From Cylindrodendrum hubeiense (lineage: Eukaryota; Ascomycota; Sordariomycetes; Hypocreales; Nectriaceae): 55,824 nucleotides of DNA. The notes beneath the pieces were generated by a model. It had not been told where the DNA came from. It worked only from the letters and a program-made list of their open reading frames with translations, and made no database searches. The position numbers and the translations under genes are program-made. The stretch spans positions 1 to 55,824 of the forward strand of contig JAANBB010000268.1 of NCBI GenBank assembly GCA_014621425.1, in the 5' to 3' direction. Shown here piece by piece: positions 12,090 through 22,108 of the stretch (position 1 is the stretch's first letter; each line of letters starts with the position of its first letter).

Positions 12090-12113
12090 GCTGAGCTGAG
12101 CTGAGCTGAGCTG
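12090..12113. repeat. GCTGA pentamer repeat
   Basis: Four perfect GCTGA units plus a partial fifth, just upstream of the presumed leader of the gene at 12784. Confidence 0.85.
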
Positions 12114-12783
12114 TTGACATTCCTCAACATTCCTCGCAAACCGCCTGTCAACTTATGTCTGTGCCTGTCCAACTCGGACAACACGACTGCGACAGAGCGC
12201 GCGCAAGTACACAGTGAGTACTGTTGCGACCGGCAACTCCGCCAACCTGTCGGCAACAACCACCACCACGACAGCCACAACACCACGGCGACGGCGACAC
12301 AATCACCCAGCACGCCTTCTACTCTTCTGTCTTGCCTCGCACATACCCAACACCACCCGACGCGGCTCGACTCCCCCCCACGACGCTTCGCGACGACCCC
12401 CCATTTCCTTCTGTTGTCCCTCTCGCGTCGCCTCTCTTCGCCTCGCGCCCTACCACCTATCCTTCCGGACTCCAAACGAGCGAGCTACACATCTCAGCCG
12501 ACCCGGTCGACTGATTTGACCTCCCGTCCGCGACGTCGAGAATTACCTTTACCACCGACACCCGACGTTTGCTGATAACTCTAATCGCATCCACCAACCT
12601 CTTCCAACGTCAACACTCCGCGTGACGCCGACAAGATCTAAGACATCGCTGTCACGTCCCGAAACCCCCAGCTTGCTTGCTTCCTTGTGGCGCAGGCCAT
12701 CGCTACCACCCTCGCCTACTTATACCGCGACGCCGCCTGCTCTGCGCGACACCACTGCGCAACCACATACCTCCTGCTCCACC
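12114..12783 (+). promoter_or_regulatory. Long pyrimidine-rich leader/promoter of the gene at 12784
   Basis: CT-rich tracts start near 11960 and continue to the start codon, as is common around fungal transcription starts. Between 12114 and 12783 the only ATG I find on the + strand is at 12155, so this is either a leader with one upstream open frame or contains a first coding exon and a long intron. Confidence 0.5.
12155..12217 (+). other. Upstream open frame or alternative first coding exon
   Basis: ATG at 12155 opens 20 codons (MSVPVQLGQHDCDRARASTQ) ending in TGA at 12215-12217. The stop overlaps a perfect GTGAGT donor at 12214. If that donor were spliced to the AG at 12670-12671, the frame would join in phase with the open frame leading into the gene at 12784. 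Both readings remain possible. Confidence 0.45.
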
Positions 12784-14706
12784 ATGCCTCCCTTACAACC
12801 TTTCGCGGCCGCTTGGTCGCGGGGCGCTCGCTGCAATGACATCCTCAAGACCCCTGAACCTACGACACAGGGCGATGCCCAGCCGCCGTCCCCCCCGCGA
12901 CCCCGATTCCGAATTAAGAGGAGGAATGCGTCTAATCTCAACGCGCCCACACAGCAGTTCCTCGCCTCAGTAGCGGCTGCGGATATCCCTATCCCGAGCA
13001 TCGAGGAACCTCGCGTGCTCGACGAGGATATGGCCGGCGGCATGTACCCGATGTCCCAGCTTAGCGACATGGATGACATGCCCTTGACACCACTTGGTGT
13101 CCCGGAACGCATGTTCTCGCCTCCCAAGACCCCTGCCCCGGGACTCGTCCCCTCTCTGTCCCCGAAGCAGTACCCGAGATGGTCCATCAACTCAACCATC
13201 AGCAGCCTGGAATCAAGCCCAGACTACGAGTCCAGCCGTCCCTCCACCGCCCACTCGACACACACCAGTACCTCGCTGCTCAGCTACTTCTCAATCAGCT
13301 CCGAGGAGCTGAACCAATGTGTGAGCCCCGACACAGAACAGGCCGATCTCGTTGGTGAGCTGTCCTCGGCTGATGATGCCGACAAGACCATCAAGGCGCA
13401 ACCAAGCGCAGCGTCGAGAGGAAAGCTGAGGAGGGCGCCTTGGACCAAGCCAATGAGCCAGCACTTGTGGTTCACATACATGATGTATCTGCAAGATCCC
13501 AAAGTCACACCCATTCGGCTCGGTAAGAGCGGGATCCCCCCACACGGCGTGTGCTTGCGTGTTGCGCGGGAAGCAAAGAGGAGCTGGAAGGGATCTAAGT
13601 CGCAGGCAATTGCCGACAGCAAGAGTGGTAGCACAACACCAACCGGGCAGAGCTCGGGCACCTTTGTCCAATGGCCGCATACTTGTGCAGCCACCCGAGC
13701 TCATCTCAGAGAGCTCTGCAAGGTCAATGCGAGGACGTCAGCACGCAATCAGCAATACCTGGCCCCCAGCCCAACACCCTTTGGAAAGAGCGCGGCTCGC
13801 TTTTGGAACCGACGCTCTGCGCCCGCGCGGTCTCCTTCGGTCTTTTCCGGCCAAGACATGGTCATGTCGTTGGCCGTGAGCACATCCGAGTCGATGCAGC
13901 TGCAGGGACCTTTGGCCCAGCTCACCAAGTCGCAACCCGACCCTCAGCCGGAGGAACTCCCTCCTCCGCCGACCTACACCGAGGCCTTCCCTCCATTTCC
14001 TGGACACGAGCCTCTGGAGTCGGACCGTGCCCCGCTCGCGTCGCCGTTTACTACTCGGAGCTACGGACCCAGCTCGTCAAGCTCACTCCCCTCAAGCTTC
14101 GTCATTGACGCGGACTTGCAGAGGCAAAGTCACACAACCGGACCGCGCCGGGCTCTGAAATCTCCCGTCAGACTCACCCGTAGTCGATCTACACAGAAGC
14201 GACGGTCGAAGCAGCCGCTGCTGGAGCCTCGCCGAATCAAGCGACCTAGTCTTGGATCCGATCTCTGGGTGGACCCATCCTCTGTCGGCGAAGGACTCAG
14301 CACCGGACCGCCAATGCCCATGCCTGAATTCAGCTCCTCCTCTGTGGACGAGAGAGACAGCCTGTTTGTGCCTCGCGCAAACCTCCAGGAGCTCTTTGGG
14401 GCCTCTCGTCCTCAGCCTCCTCAGCCTCGCCAGGCGGCCATGTTGGCGCTCCCAGCAGAGGCACCTCCACGCCTAGGATCACCCTTCTCCCTCACAAGCT
14501 CCAGCCACTCTTTTCCAAATCGATTAACACATTCTTCGAGTATTGACATGGGGACGATTCGCCGACCTTTCAATACCATTCAGCAATCCGGCGACAACGG
14601 TCCTGTGACACGTTCGTCCCTGACCACCCGCCTGGCCTACATCGACGAACGCCTCAAGGAATTCCGTCGCCGGGGGCCTCGACGACGATCTGAATCGCCA
14701 CTTTAA
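12784..14706 (+). CDS. Conserved fungal protein of unknown function, basic and disordered
   Basis: Intronless 640-residue protein. Most of it is Ser/Pro/Arg-rich and probably disordered. An ordered core at about residues 217-295 contains APWTKPMSQHLWFTYMMYLQ followed by PKVTPIRLGKSGIPPHGVC and a Lys/Arg-rich segment RVAREAKRSWKG; a second island around TFVQWPHTCAATRAHLREL follows. The core reads like a conserved ascomycete domain with nucleic-acid-binding charge, but I cannot name the family. The C-terminus LAYIDERLKEFRRRGPRRR is basic and helical and could be a nuclear signal. The ATG at 12784 is the first in frame; the frame is open further 5' (to about 12622) without an ATG, and an alternative spliced start at 12155 would add about 57 residues. 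Confidence 0.8.
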   Translation: MPPLQPFAAAWSRGARCNDILKTPEPTTQGDAQPPSPPRPRFRIKRRNASNLNAPTQQFLASVAAADIPIPSIEEPRVLDEDMAGGMYPMSQLSDMDDMPLTPLGVPERMFSPPKTPAPGLVPSLSPKQYPRWSINSTISSLESSPDYESSRPSTAHSTHTSTSLLSYFSISSEELNQCVSPDTEQADLVGELSSADDADKTIKAQPSAASRGKLRRAPWTKPMSQHLWFTYMMYLQDPKVTPIRLGKSGIPPHGVCLRVAREAKRSWKGSKSQAIADSKSGSTTPTGQSSGTFVQWPHTCAATRAHLRELCKVNARTSARNQQYLAPSPTPFGKSAARFWNRRSAPARSPSVFSGQDMVMSLAVSTSESMQLQGPLAQLTKSQPDPQPEELPPPPTYTEAFPPFPGHEPLESDRAPLASPFTTRSYGPSSSSSLPSSFVIDADLQRQSHTTGPRRALKSPVRLTRSRSTQKRRSKQPLLEPRRIKRPSLGSDLWVDPSSVGEGLSTGPPMPMPEFSSSSVDERDSLFVPRANLQELFGASRPQPPQPRQAAMLALPAEAPPRLGSPFSLTSSSHSFPNRLTHSSSIDMGTIRRPFNTIQQSGDNGPVTRSSLTTRLAYIDERLKEFRRRGPRRRSESPL

Positions 14707-15846
14707 TAACGCCAATTCTTTTCTTTTGTACATCTGCTCAAACTTCATGTTGTCTTACGAGATTCACGAGTACATCGACACCATATATCAGACCGGAGTC
14801 ATCGCCATCGACACCAAAGGCGCACACCATACCCTCAACATGATGCATACCTTAGACGGCAGCGAACTTTTGACGACAGCCTACCATTGCTTTTCCTTAT
14901 TCCTCGACACTTTTCTTCTTTACCCACCAGGGAACGGATTCCTCACCGTGACTTTTGGTGAACTAGTCAGATTGGATGATTTTCTTGCCTTTTTGCTCGG
15001 AACGACCAAGGGCTTATTTTTTGGATTCGGAACGATTTACAACTCATGATGATATGATATGATGGAATGATCAGCTAGCAGGCCAACAGAGCCTCGGTGT
15101 CGTGTTTTTCATTTTTTTAGCCCTACTGCTACCACTATCCCCGCAAAGAGGGACCCTAGATGGTGTTGGTTGTAGTGTGAAGGAGTGCGCAATCACTCCT
15201 CCTGCAAGGCTAGTCTTGACCAAGACGCTGATATACCTGTAACCCGATCTGGATAGGAATGGAGGAGAAATCCAGATGAATGGACAACGGTATCATGTGT
15301 CCATAGAACGAGAAATGCTATACTTGACACAATCTCCGCTTTGTCCTGTTCGGTGACTTCGATGACATTACTGCTACTTTAACACGATATTAGGTTTCCG
15401 GATGATTTCATCTGATTCATGAATTACTATTTACCTGAAGTATTAGCTACCTAATTGAGTCCAACCACCCCGTTGGATAAGCCATGTCGTGAGACGTTTA
15501 CTCCCAATGAAGATTGGTGAGTATGCGTCTGGTTGTAGTAGACTGACTTCTTTCGCCTTGGTCAACCAAGTTGACCTATTCGGCAACACAAGATACGCGG
15601 CCAGCCGCTCTCCTGGATCGAAGTGAATCGACTATTGAGACATGGCTTGCAATGCAGTACTTTGAATCCAGCAACGCATGATGGCTTGGGAGTTCGAGGT
15701 CGCCTCAGGCGACATGCTCGAGCCCGCTCTGTATGGCGGGACGACAAGGGTATTGAGTCGGCTTCCCTTTATAAAGGAAAGCTTACAAGGCAAGATGGCC
15801 GTGTGCCGCTCATATAGTGAGATTTGCTGTCGTCGAGACATACTCT
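14707..15846. other. Intergenic, 3' ends of two convergent genes
   Basis: The genes at 12784-14706 (+) and 15847-16944 (-) converge here, so the 1.1 kb should hold their two 3' untranslated regions and terminators. An AT-richer stretch lies at 15300-15480. No coding frame with support. Confidence 0.5.
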
Positions 15847-16944
15847 TCATGTCTTAAGCGTACTGGAAATCGACCTCACGTGCTTGATAGCTTTGGAGAT
15901 CTCATCGTCACCATCGCCCTCATCATCCTCCTCGTCAAGCCGCCCCGAGAACAACGGCTGCGGAATAATGTCATGGTTCCGCCGACTTGGGGTTGACAGG
16001 CCCGCCACCGCGGATCCACGGGCGCTGATGGACGGGTGGATGCGGTGGAACTTGGCCGAGTGGCCGCCCTCGTGGGGACAGCGGCGCTCACCGACGGTCG
16101 CACGGTGTGAGTGGAAGGAGCACTGGCGGAAGCCGAAGGCACGCTCATCGTTGCGCAGGCGGTTGGCGGGAATGCGGAGCTGCGGGTTCTTGAAGCGGAT
16201 GTCGAGGCCGGATTCACGCATCTTGCGCATATGGAGATCGTAGTCGGCGGAAAACTCGGGAAGTTGGTCGAGGAGGTCGCTGAAGCGGGCGGGTTCTGAC
16301 TCGGTCGTGTCCTGAGCGTTGAAGTCGATATGGGGTCCGCCGTTGAAGGAGAATGAAACCATGGCGACGGCCCAGCGGCGGAGGCGGATGGCGGCGAGGT
16401 CCTCACACTCGGTGTAGAGGTAGTTGATCAGACTCGGGGGTACGTCCCAGTCGCGGCGGAGATAGAGATCTTGAACGGCATCCATGACGAGGTCCTGGAG
16501 GCGGTGGAGAGCGAGGTGAGATGCGAAGAGGTGAAGACGGATCATAGCCCAGTGGAAATCGCGGAGGTGCTGATCACCAGTCTCGCGGGCGTTGACGACG
16601 GCATCATCGATGTAGTGGCGGAAGCGAGGGCCAAGGTGAACCCACTCAACGAAGAGGGCGAACATGGAAGCCGACTCGCGGGGAAGCCAGAGAGAGATGG
16701 GCCGGCTGTGGGAGGGGTCCTGGAGGCGTTCGCTGAAGAAGGACGCAGAGGCACACAGGAGACGCTTGTTAACCTTGAAGCGCTGTTGCTTTGGACCGAT
16801 GAGGACTGTTGAAAGAGGCCCCGGTGGTGGCGGCGTTGGAGTCAGCTTGTGCGAGCTCGTTGAGGGACGGCTTGTTGAGGGGCGAGATCCCTTGCCAGCC
16901 TCGGCCAGGCGGTCGAAACTGCTTGGTCTCAGAATAGGCGCCAT
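15847..16944 (-). CDS. BTB/POZ-like domain protein
   Basis: Single-exon protein of 365 residues. After a disordered Ser/Thr/Pro-rich N-terminus (about 1-45), residues 46-170 have the features of a fungal BTB fold: LSTVLIGPKQQRFKVNKRLL, then the CASASFFSERL helix, then ISLWLPRESASMFALFVEWV. This is the pattern of a domain that begins with exposure of a hydrophobic strand and a HxxxL-like N-K-R-L-L helix. BTB domains mediate dimerisation or Cullin-3 binding; the partner here is unknown. The C-terminal part contains a conserved-looking charged block and an acidic segment RLDEEDDEGDGDDE. The first ATG in frame is at 16944; the frame is open further upstream but has no ATG. Product function is not known. 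Confidence 0.78.
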   Translation of the reverse strand: MAPILRPSSFDRLAEAGKGSRPSTSRPSTSSHKLTPTPPPPGPLSTVLIGPKQQRFKVNKRLLCASASFFSERLQDPSHSRPISLWLPRESASMFALFVEWVHLGPRFRHYIDDAVVNARETGDQHLRDFHWAMIRLHLFASHLALHRLQDLVMDAVQDLYLRRDWDVPPSLINYLYTECEDLAAIRLRRWAVAMVSFSFNGGPHIDFNAQDTTESEPARFSDLLDQLPEFSADYDLHMRKMRESGLDIRFKNPQLRIPANRLRNDERAFGFRQCSFHSHRATVGERRCPHEGGHSAKFHRIHPSISARGSAVAGLSTPSRRNHDIIPQPLFSGRLDEEDDEGDGDDEISKAIKHVRSISSTLKT

Positions 16945-19805
16945 GGTGCTGGTGGTGTTGACGTTGTTGATGATGTGGGTGTACTCTGAAGAGGTATAGA
17001 AACTTAGTGTTATTGTTATTGGTGAATGAGATGCAAGAAGATAGGTGTGCAGAGACAAAACAAAACGCTGATCGACGAGGAAACACAAATGCTGGCCCGG
17101 CCAGATAGAAGAAGGGAAAAGAAGAATCGAAACTAGAGGGCGTCACTGGAGCGGCCCGCGGGACATTATCAACATCTGGGGGCCGAGGCGGTAACAGAAA
17201 CCGGTGATCCACACACTCTCACACAGTCACATTCTCCTTCTCAGACGGTTGTCAAGTCATCAACCACCTACAATAGTTGGCTGACCCCTGGTTGGTGTCC
17301 TAGTCAGGTAGCCCCCGGACGGCCCCTGAGGGTTCCTCTTCCCCTGGGCTCTGGGCGCCGGACCCCTGGACCCTGACCCTCTCGCGTGCAGCGCCCGGCC
17401 GTGCGAGGCCTGCAAACCTGAGTAAGGCCTAGGTAAGCTCGACAAGGCGCTGGCGCGCACACTAGTCATGACGCAGGACGTGCCGCAGACGCCCGAGTGG
17501 ACACGACGAACCGCGTCTTAGCGGTTTCACTGGCATCGATGGGACCTTCTAGGCTGACGAGGCGCAAGGCTTAAGAATAGGAGCAAGGCAGCGACAGGCG
17601 ACGAGCAAAGTGGCGAAGAGGGGCAGGATCGCTGGTGGCAATTCTGAGCAGCTTCTCAGCTGAGAAGCAGATCAGTTCCAGCAGCAGCTCGCCATTCAGC
17701 GGGAGTCGCGGGGGTTGGGCGGTCATGGTTTCAAACTGCCGGATCCAAAACGCCCCAAACTGTGCTCTTGGCCCAATGTCGACGAGCGAAACAGCCCCCG
17801 TCCCACTGTCGCTCCCACTGGCACACGAGACGGGCGATGGGAACTGAAGGACCCGCGCCGGCGCCAGCGGACGACGGACCAGTCGCCAGTCGCCAGTCAC
17901 CAATGGGTGGCAGGCTTTCAGTATCAGCCCGTGGCACCGAAGAATTGGTAGCCTTGGCCGCACGCGCGGGTGCGGCGTTGACGGGACACCGGCGGGCGTT
18001 CGAGGCGCTGTTGAGGGGGGTCTTCCTGTCTCGGCTTGACACGAGCAAGACCTTGCCTTGTCGAGTTTCGCTTCACCGTTCGACGGGGGATGGTTACAGC
18101 AACCGGGAAGAGAGTGGGCGGCCCAGGTCTGGACGTTCCGGTCTTTGTTCTCAGCAAGTGCCCTGTGCGTGCTCTGGGCTCGCCTAGCCCGGTCATCGTG
18201 CGATCCCGCAGCTTCCAGTGTGTGATTCTCACCGAGAGAGTTCCATCGCGGCGCGCACCTCAAACACGAGGGACGAGATCGGGCAACAAAACGTGGCCCA
18301 GGGTCGTAGTTTCCTCTCGATCAGGGTTTTTGGTCCATGTAATCGGCAAAAAAGAAACGCGGCAACTCCGTAGAGGGAGGGCATCTCGGACTCGGATTCT
18401 GTGTCTCGAACTCTGTGTCTCGGTGTTTGACTTTGTTTCTGGCGGGATTGGACGCGTCGGTCCCGAGCTGAAGCGGCCTCCCTTAGCCTTCCTCTGCTGA
18501 TGCGCGCTTCCATGGTCTCGTTGGTGATGAGAACATGGAACAGGGAATAGTACGGTGGAGAGTGCCCTGCGGAGTGGAGATGATGTGCCGGACGGCAAGA
18601 TAGAGCTCGTCTGTACTCCGTACTCTGTACGTAGTGCGGATAGAAGCTCTAAGGCAGGTGGGTAGCCTCCCCGTCCGACATTTCCGCGAATGGAAAGACC
18701 TTATGCGGCCCCCGGACTCGCAGCCGCGCCTGCCCCCGTCTGTCCCCGAGCCTGTCCCTCCACCTGCGTCTTAGTGAAACACCTAACATTCTAACTCTCT
18801 CACCCAGATATTCCTTTTTAGCGGCACATTCCCATCTCCAATTCCATCTACATCCCCAACAACTCAGGCCGGTTCCGTCGGATGCCGAGCCCAGCTCTAA
18901 GCCTGTCTAAGCCTGCTCAAGCCCAGGCCCAAGTCTTGGCGGACCTCTCTCTCCCCCCTCCAACTCAGTGCCCATGTGACGCTTCCAGCTTCATGTAAAA
19001 TACAAGACGTGGGAATGGGTCACCACCACATGCTTAACCTCGTCAACTCGACACACACTTCAACACACTTCAACACACATTTCGACGCACAACTACATCA
19101 TCCTCCCCCCCTCCAGCATCTTCCCATGTCATCTCGTCACCCACACCATACTCTGGCCGATTCACTCTGATTACCACCTCCGGCCTCGCTTCCATCCTAC
19201 GCTCCAGACACATCACTCTAGTAGCCGCCCTATCGCCCCGGGCGATTCACATTCACATCTAATAACCTAGTCTAATAGCCTAGTCCAACAGCCCTCGTCT
19301 CTGGCCATCCTTCGCCCCATCTCGAGCCATGCTCCGTCCCGTGCCCCTCTTCCTTGCTCATGTCATCACATGTCGTCGCAGCTCCACAACCTCGAAGCGC
19401 CCGTTCTCCACGTGTGCGGCATTATCACGGATCATGTCTCTACGTAGTACTTGTATAACACGTTCACATATCCCAGCCTCAAGGCCTTAGCTAGAACTAG
19501 ACTAGCGATGGATCATCACTGTCTCGACATATCGCTCAGGCAACCTTGGTTCCCTTGGGCGAGCCTCCATCCTCTGACCCTTCCTAATGTTATTCTAGCG
19601 ACGATCAAAAATCTTTTGTCAGACTTCAGCCCAAAATCTTAGCATGTTTCCCCGCTCTCGTAGCTCCTTTCGCTGGTACCTTAAACTCCATCCTTCCTTA
19701 GATCCGAGAATTGTAACAAACCATCCTTTTCAGCCAGGTACCGCATGAATATCTTAATAACTTCTAACCCCCAGAAACGCCAGTGCCCCGACACCATGCT
19801 GCCCT
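16945..19805. other. Intergenic, promoter of the BTB gene and long unassigned DNA
   Basis: 2.9 kb. The part near 16945-17250 is the BTB gene promoter, with an inverted CCAAT element (ATTGGT near 17018). A 230-codon open frame at 17571-18263 (-) has a composition unlike the real genes around it and no motif, so I do not call it. 18780-19500 is pyrimidine-rich with CCTAGTC-type short repeats near 19260-19290. Confidence 0.45.
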
Positions 19806-22108
19806 TCAAGTAAAAGCCGCGGGAAGCGACGCAGGAATGTCATCTTCATCAGTACTATCAGAATCGCTCGAATTATCGTCGATCGACATGGGTTCATCTC
19901 GAGTCCCGCTAGCCACAAGCATCCCAGGCCGAGTAGGGTGGACGTGGCTCGGCGCTTGCCCATCTATATGGTTAGGTTGTTGTTCCTGAGGTTTCTGGAT
20001 CGATGCCGTAGGATCATTCAACTCCGCCGTTGCAGATGATCCTGACAGCCCGCCCATCTCAGCCACCGGGATCCTTTTGCGTGGTGTGCCGCCCTGGCTA
20101 CCACTGGATTGTGTCGTGACGGTGGATTGCCCATTTTCACCAGTCCGCGCCCTCTTGGATGCAGGGGGTGCACCATCACGCCCCGACAGTGAAGGTCCAT
20201 CTGGTGTCCCAAAGAGACGAGTTCGCTCCGCGTCGATCTGGGCCTTGCTGCGTCTTTCACGAAGTCGAATGCCGTATTTCTTGCGTGTCACGCTCTGCTT
20301 CGTGTTGTACCGGTTCTTCAAACTTATTATCTGTTTGTCCTGATCGGCTTTTGGCAGCTCCATGGCTTTCCTCATCAGCCCGCCATAGTGGTCCTCGGCC
20401 TCCTTCATTTCCTTATCAAAGTCTCGTCGTTGTTCGGGTGTAAGCTTCGAGTACGGATCGCTGGATGGTGTCGTCAAACCCGGCTTGGGAGTTCCCTGAG
20501 CTGAGGAGGCTTGGAGTTGACGCCAGGCCGGAGAGCTCTGTGAAGGGGTCTGCGAAGCCGGCGTAGCAGCCGTACTCTGTCCCCGCTTCTCCTTGCGGAA
20601 GGCGGCAATGATGGATGTCATTTTACTTCCTTGTTCTTCTGTATAGGCTCCGCAAACATTCACATTTTGATGATAGGCCAGGCCGTTACCGCTGACAAAT
20701 TTGCATCCGCAATGAGGGCAGAGGTCCTTCCCCACCTCATCTTTTTCCTCGATTTTGTTGCAAGCCTTTTTCTTCCAATGCTACAGAGTGTCAGTACTCA
20801 GCGGCGTTCGCAATGGGGCTTTACTTACGTGTTCCTGCGCCTTCGTCGAGCTACAAGGCCAGCCACAAGTGCAATATATGACTCCACCAGGATTTGGTTT
20901 AGACGATGTCAAGGCAGGTTTGCCGGCTACTCCTTGCTGGGTTCGTTGGCTTGAGCCCGGAACAGTCAGCGCTGGTGGTGCTGCCTGTGCAGATACAGGT
21001 CCTGTTGAACTAGACCGCGGCGTGGACTGCGATGGAACAGATTGAGACGGAATGGGAGCTGAAGGAATAGATGGCACAATCAGCGAGTGCAGAGACGGAA
21101 TGACGTGTTCCTCCTCGACAATGTCCTGGACATCATATCCTAGACGCTCCGCTCGTGCCAACGCGTTGACCAACTGCCGCGCTGGGATGGTCTCGAAGCG
21201 CCGAGCAAGAGCCTTGTCCAAAAAATTAGGACTTACTTTGGCAAGCAGCAAGTCGGCTATCTCGTCAAAGTCCTCACCACTTAGATGCCGCACTACATGC
21301 TGCTTCGACACCTTGACCATCTTGCTCCCAAAATCCTTGACTGCCCGGTTGAGCGTCTCGGCATTGGCCTGGTGTATGGTTGCATTCAACTATTAGATAT
21401 GTTAGCTGTGATGAGATCACTATGGGATGATACGTGGGGTTTGCATTCCAAGCGCAAGTACTTGACGGAGGGTGAGGGTGAAATGTAGATGGCGCCGAGT
21501 GAACTTACAAGGAATGCAACGTGATACTGAGAGCCCAGAAGTGCTTTCTCCCAGCAATCTCTAATGACTTGACGAACTGTTTCAGGGCTGGCTGTTGAGA
21601 TCATACCCACAAGGTTGTGATACTCTGGTGAGGTCTGGACGCTGTGGGTTGAAGTTGGCGATGTCAACCCATTGTTCGGCGGAGGCATAACATCTCCTCT
21701 GACAGGTGGCGGAGGCGGCGCATGGTTGGACGGTGGTCCTACTGGATGTTGCGGTTGAGGCGAGTATTGCGCTTGGTGATAGTTGTGTGCTTGCTGAGGC
21801 GGTGGAGCTTGTATGGAAGCAAATGGCGGTTGACGGTGGAAGCCATTCTGTGTCATCTGCTGAGGCACGCCCTGGTTGGTAAAAGTGCCTAGATACGGGA
21901 GTGGTGATGAAGTGTGAGGTCCAGGAGTATGAGCAACCTGAACGTAAGGCAAAGATGCAATGAGAGTGTTCGCATTATGCACCATCGACGCTGTTACAGG
22001 TGGAGTTGAAAGACGAGAGCCGGTTGAGGCTGGACGCGATGCTAGCGCGCCATTGGGCAGAGTCGAGTCAGAAGGACTCGGGGAATGAGAGGGCGAAACA
22101 GTCGGCAT
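19806..22108 (-). CDS. Cys/His finger protein with long disordered N-terminus
   Basis: 711 residues from exons 21509-22108, 20829-21389 and 19806-20780 (reverse strand). Residues 1-165 are Pro/Gln/Ser-rich. A helical domain follows, from SPEYHNLVGMISTASPETVR to about residue 320, with FGSKMVKVSKQHVVRHLSG and ALARAERLGYDVQDIVEEE. At about 371-394 there is a Cys/His set YCTCGWPC...HHWKKKAC, and at 408-430 CPHCGCKFVSGNGLAYHQN ending in VC, i.e. C-x2-C-x12-H-x5-C, a probable zinc finger. The second intron interrupts the first set between its two His. The C-terminal third is charged (residues around KLTPEQRRDFDKEMKEAEDH) and ends acidic. Probable nuclear protein; I do not recognise the family. The start is uncertain: open sequence without an ATG runs upstream to about 22260, and another frame has an ATG at 22242. 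Confidence 0.8.

Larger units (their letters stand above)
6119..12113. other. Gene-poor GC-rich region with short tandem repeats
   Basis: About 6 kb between the Rtg2-like start and the leader of the gene at 12784. Many frames are open because the DNA is GC-rich, including one of 262 codons at 8319-9107, but their products are Arg-rich, compositionally odd, overlap on both strands and show no motif. The first several hundred bases must contain the rtg2 promoter. The region carries a degenerate 48-bp duplication, several micro/minisatellites and an ambiguous base, all listed separately. A non-coding RNA or lineage-specific gene cannot be excluded. Confidence 0.5.

Noticed and set aside
17571..18263. 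230-codon open frame on the reverse strand
   Set aside because: No motif, composition unlike nearby genes, and competing frames overlap on both strands.
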